A stretch of DNA of 64,000 nucleotides. Origin: JABDIY01 sp963803875 (lineage in GTDB: Bacteria; Actinomycetota; Acidimicrobiia; Acidimicrobiales; SZUA-35). This document shows, piece after piece, positions 61,564 to 64,000 of the stretch. Under the pieces are notes generated by a model. It saw only the letters and a program-made list of their open reading frames with translations. It was not told the DNA's origin and searched no databases. The stretch covers positions 62,001-126,000 of the forward strand of contig CAWDOA010000006.1 of NCBI GenBank assembly GCA_963803875.1, in the 5' to 3' direction. Positions within the stretch are counted from its first letter, which is position 1. Each line of letters opens with the position of its first letter. A program made the translations under genes and the position numbers.

Positions 61564-62292
61564 ATGCAGGGCAACTCGATGATTCGGGTACTCGGACCCA
61601 TCGAGATCTCTACCAAAGATGGAACTCTCGCAGTCGGTGGCCGGCAGTCGCGCGCCCTCCTGGGGGCTCTCGTGGCCGGAGTCGGTCATGCGGTCTCGGT
61701 GGACTACCTGAACGACGTGCTGTGGGGGGACAGCCCTTCGAAATCGGCGGGCAGCAGACTCCAGTCGGCTGTCTCACACCTCCGCAGCCTGCTCGGCGAC
61801 GACGCGATCACCCACATTGACCATGCCTACCGGTTGAATGCCGAGGTGGAGGACATCGATGCGCTGCTGTTCGACTCGTTGCTGACACAGGCCACTATGT
61901 CCAGGGACGAGCCCGAGACGTGCCGCAGGCTCTGCCGAGACGCATTACACCTGTGGCGTGGCCGTCCGTTCGGCGACCTCGCCGACGACGAACCGTTCAA
62001 ACTGGACGCGTACCGGCTCGATGAACTGCGCCTTGTCGCGATGGAGCTCTGCGTGGAGGCCGATCTCGCCCTCGGCAATCAACCGCTCGTCATCGGTGAA
62101 CTCCAGGCCGCGGTGGTCGAGAATCCCTATCGTGAACGGCTCTGGTTCCTCTTGATCGAAGCGCTCGCTGGGAGCGGCCGACGGGTCGAAGCGATGCGGG
62201 CGTGCGATCGCCTCCGCCAAACGCTCGCTGAAGTCGGGATGCAGGCAAGCGACGAGCTCGCAACCGTGGAGAAGTCGATCCTCGCCGGGTGA
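61564..62292 (+). CDS. SARP-type regulator with BTAD domain
   Basis: 242 residues (MIRVLG at 61579 is an alternative start). The N-terminal winged helix has IRVLGPIEISTKDGTLAVGG, ALLGALVAGVGHAVSVDYLN and SRLQSAVSHLRSLLGDDAI. The BTAD domain (about 95-240) has DALLFDSLLTQA, LRLVAMELCVEADLALGNQP and PYRERLWFLLIEALAGSGRR. There is no ATPase or TPR extension, so it is a minimal SARP. In actinobacteria such proteins switch on specific gene sets. The divergent tandem-repeat membrane gene is the nearest candidate target. Confidence 0.88.
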   Translation: MQGNSMIRVLGPIEISTKDGTLAVGGRQSRALLGALVAGVGHAVSVDYLNDVLWGDSPSKSAGSRLQSAVSHLRSLLGDDAITHIDHAYRLNAEVEDIDALLFDSLLTQATMSRDEPETCRRLCRDALHLWRGRPFGDLADDEPFKLDAYRLDELRLVAMELCVEADLALGNQPLVIGELQAAVVENPYRERLWFLLIEALAGSGRRVEAMRACDRLRQTLAEVGMQASDELATVEKSILAG

Positions 62293-62517
62293 ACCGGCCA
62301 GCCCTCGGATCCGAGATCCGGGCGCCTGGCCGAGGCCCAACCAGATCGTCGTCGGGGAATGATCCTGTATCGAGGGGTTCCTCGGCAGGACGCGCAAGAT
62401 TCGGCCCGATGCCTCCGTACCCGACTACGACGCTCGGGGCTGTTCGGCACAGCGAGGCTGCCGACCACAATCCTCCCATTGTTGGGATGGGTGACCTCGT
62501 GACGACATACTCGTGGG

Positions 62518-63132
62518 GTGCCACGAGCCATCGAAGTGTTTGCCGACATCACCTGTCCGTTCACCCACATCGGTCTCAAGATCGTGGGTGCCGAAGTCGC
62601 CGCCCTCGACGCCGACATCGACATCCACGTCCGGGCCTGGCCGCTGGAATGGGTCAACGGGACGATGGCCGATCCGGTCGCCATCGGTGAGAAGATCGCC
62701 TTGATCACCGACCAGCTGGGGGTGAGCGACTTCGCCGGTTTCCGAACCGATCGCTGGCCCCGCACCGCGATCCCGGCTCTCAACCTGGCCGCCGCCGGAT
62801 ACGAGGTCGATCGCGCCACCGGCCTCGCTGTGAGCCTACGGCTGCGGTCCCTGGTATTCGAGGAGGGTCGGGATGTCGCCGATCCTGACGTCTTGGCCGA
62901 AGTCGCCGGCTCGTTCGGCTTGGCCGCCCCCCGGATCGACCCGGTGGACTCGGTCATCAACGACTACGAAGAAGGTAAGCGACGAGGTGTGCGGGGATCA
63001 CCCGACTTCTTCATCGGTGAGAACGAGTTCTTCTGTCCATCGCTCGACCTCGGCCACGATACCGAGGGCACCCTGACCAGCGCATTCGACGCCGACGGAC
63101 TGCGCGCGCTCATCGCTTCAGCCGCGGCCTGA
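62518..63132 (+). CDS. DsbA family (FrnE-like) protein
   Basis: 204 residues from a GTG. Thioredoxin-like with an inserted helical domain. IEVFADITCPFTHIGLKIVG holds a single active-site cysteine (CPFT instead of CxxC). The cis-proline is in GVRGSPDFFIGENEFFCPSL. There is no signal peptide, so it is cytoplasmic. With one cysteine it may act as an isomerase, glutathione/mycothiol transferase or 2-hydroxychromene isomerase-like enzyme rather than a disulfide oxidase. Confidence 0.86.
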   Translation: MPRAIEVFADITCPFTHIGLKIVGAEVAALDADIDIHVRAWPLEWVNGTMADPVAIGEKIALITDQLGVSDFAGFRTDRWPRTAIPALNLAAAGYEVDRATGLAVSLRLRSLVFEEGRDVADPDVLAEVAGSFGLAAPRIDPVDSVINDYEEGKRRGVRGSPDFFIGENEFFCPSLDLGHDTEGTLTSAFDADGLRALIASAAA

Positions 63133-63213
63133 GCACACGAAACCAGGGCGGGCGCACTCGACCGGCTGTGCGGACCGTTGGCTGGTCTTCCTCGGTCAGC
63201 CCGGGCTGGCGCT

Positions 63214-63260
63214 AATCCGCAGCCTTGGGTGCCCTGGAGGGCACTGCGCGCTGCGGATTA
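63214..63260. repeat. Hairpin repeat family B, copy 4
   Basis: AATCCGCAGCC ... GTGCCCTGGAGGGCAC ... GCGCTGCGGATT. Outer arms AATCCGCAGC/GCTGCGGATT pair perfectly over 10 bases; the inner stem is GTGCCC/GGGCAC. Downstream of the DsbA gene. Confidence 0.82.
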
Positions 63261-63382
63261 CCGATCAACGCCGTGGTCGGATGCCGCCCAGCGTTCGTCA
63301 CCGGCGGCCATACCTCGCTATGGTCGTGGGAGGCTGGCGTGAGATGTTCGTGCCGGCCACCGACCCCGGAAAGGAACGTCAC

Positions 63383-63811
63383 ATGCTTCGGTTCGATCCC
63401 TTTGGTGAAGTTGACCGCTTGAGCCGGGAGGCTCATCGACCGGCCCGAGAACGCCGCGATGCCATGGCCTTCGACGCAGTGAAACACGAGGACACGGTGT
63501 ACATGTACTTCGATGTCCCCGGCGTGCCGGGGGAGAACATCTCGGTGACCGTCGAGGGCAACGAGCTCACGGTGACCGCTGAGCGCGGGTGGGATTCGAC
63601 CGGCCAGACGGTCCTGGCCCAGGAGCGCCTCCAGGGCACATTCACCAGACGCATCGCGCTCAACGATGCCCTGGACACGTCCCAGATGTCCGCCGATCTC
63701 GATCACGGTGTGCTCACGGTGAGCGTCCCCATGTCGGAGAAGATCAAACCGCGCAGTATTCGCGTGAAGCATTCCGGCGGCCACGAATCGATCGGCACGA
63801 GCGGCGTGTAG
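63383..63811 (+). CDS. Hsp20 / alpha-crystallin family small heat-shock protein
   Basis: 142 residues from MLRFDPFGEVDRLSREAHRP with AAAGGA upstream. The alpha-crystallin domain (about 45-130) has DTVYMYFDVPGVPGENISVT, GNELTVTAERGWD and ADLDHGVLTVSVPMSEKIKP; the last includes the usual A-x-x-x-x-GVLxxxxP motif. The C-terminal IRV lies near the I-x-I/V anchor position. It is an ATP-independent chaperone that holds unfolding proteins. No CIRCE element was seen upstream. Confidence 0.93.
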   Translation: MLRFDPFGEVDRLSREAHRPARERRDAMAFDAVKHEDTVYMYFDVPGVPGENISVTVEGNELTVTAERGWDSTGQTVLAQERLQGTFTRRIALNDALDTSQMSADLDHGVLTVSVPMSEKIKPRSIRVKHSGGHESIGTSGV

Positions 63812-63840
63812 GAGCCCGACAGCTCAGCCGTCCCGTCGGC

Positions 63841-64000
63841 TCAGCCGAGGACCGATAGCGCATCGCGGGCGATCGCAAGCTCCTCGTCGGTGGGGATCAC
63901 CAGCACGCGGGCCGGAGAATCATCGGGCGAGATGAATCGTTCGTCACTGCCGGCGGCGTTGCGGACGGGGTCGAGGTTGAGCCCGAGGAATTCGAGGCCG
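63841..64000 (-). CDS. ackA: Acetate kinase, C-terminal part (runs off the right edge)
   Basis: The minus strand encodes GLEFLGLNLDPVRNAAG, then ISPDDSPARVLVIPTDEELA and IARDALSVLG and a TGA at 63841. This is the C-terminal end of acetate kinase, which makes acetyl phosphate from acetate and ATP or the reverse. Only the last ~52 codons are in the window. It is convergent with the Hsp20 gene. Confidence 0.85.
   Translation of the reverse strand, partial: GLEFLGLNLDPVRNAAGSDERFISPDDSPARVLVIPTDEELAIARDALSVLG

Noticed and set aside
1..64000. CRISPR arrays, tRNA or rRNA genes
   Set aside because: No regular direct repeats with spacers, no cloverleaf with a T-loop GGTTCGA-type block, and no rRNA sequence were recognised by eye.

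Overview
The window is high-GC DNA from an actinobacterium. The coding content points to the class Acidimicrobiia or a close relative, which is an inference. The supporting genes are a WhiB regulator, a mycothiol-type DinB/maleylpyruvate-isomerase protein, an F420-type PPOX protein and luciferase-like oxidoreductase, a SARP/BTAD regulator, DUF222-HNH (13E12-type) repeats, a class II photolyase and a bifunctional PutA. No rRNA, tRNA, CRISPR array, phage or plasmid backbone was seen. Most genes are ordinary housekeeping, redox or cell-envelope genes in short operons.

Layout. 0-5 kb: a possible SOS box, a DUF1206 protein, a photolyase and a broken DUF222-HNH cassette (copy 1). 5-10 kb: a transglutaminase-like protein and a drug-type ABC exporter operon run by its own histidine kinase and LuxR-type regulator. 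10-17 kb: small membrane proteins, a MazF-like toxin, a broken beta-lactamase-fold hydrolase, a pterin dehydratase and DUF222 copy 2. 17-24 kb: a lipoprotein, PutA and DUF429, with gene remnants between them. 24-33 kb: methyltransferase, mismatch glycosylase, glutaredoxin, a MarR/flavin-reductase divergon, YdeI, aldo/keto reductase, WhiB, L,D-transpeptidase and amidase. 33-38 kb: DUF222 copy 3 and a PLD-helicase-DUF3427 gene that has lost its helicase core. 38-46 kb: an SGNH hydrolase, an ApbE/PepSY/DUF2271 flavinylation locus and a LysA-like operon. 46-56 kb: SPFH, amidase, a DUF1801-CDGSH fusion, an ArsR-AHSA1 pair, DUF4214, and a two-gene small-protein operon behind twin palindromes. 56-64 kb: dienelactone hydrolase, a broken LarA-like gene, an AbiEi-like protein, an alanine-rich tandem-repeat membrane protein divergent from a SARP regulator, Hsp20 and the 3' end of acetate kinase.

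Three themes cut across the window. (1) A DUF222-HNH plus winged-helix cassette occurs three times, all damaged; copies 1 and 2 are a recent ~1.5 kb duplication. (2) Two families of short hairpin repeats sit between genes: a GGAAGTGTTG-loop-CAACACTTCC family at 19.5, 23.2 and 45.6 kb, and a larger ATCCGCAGC...GCTGCGGAT family with four copies between 56.9 and 63.3 kb. (3) Many otherwise well-conserved genes carry single frameshifts, and short 3' or 5' gene remnants lie beside intact genes. The frameshifts may be real decay or indel errors in the assembly; raw reads would decide.
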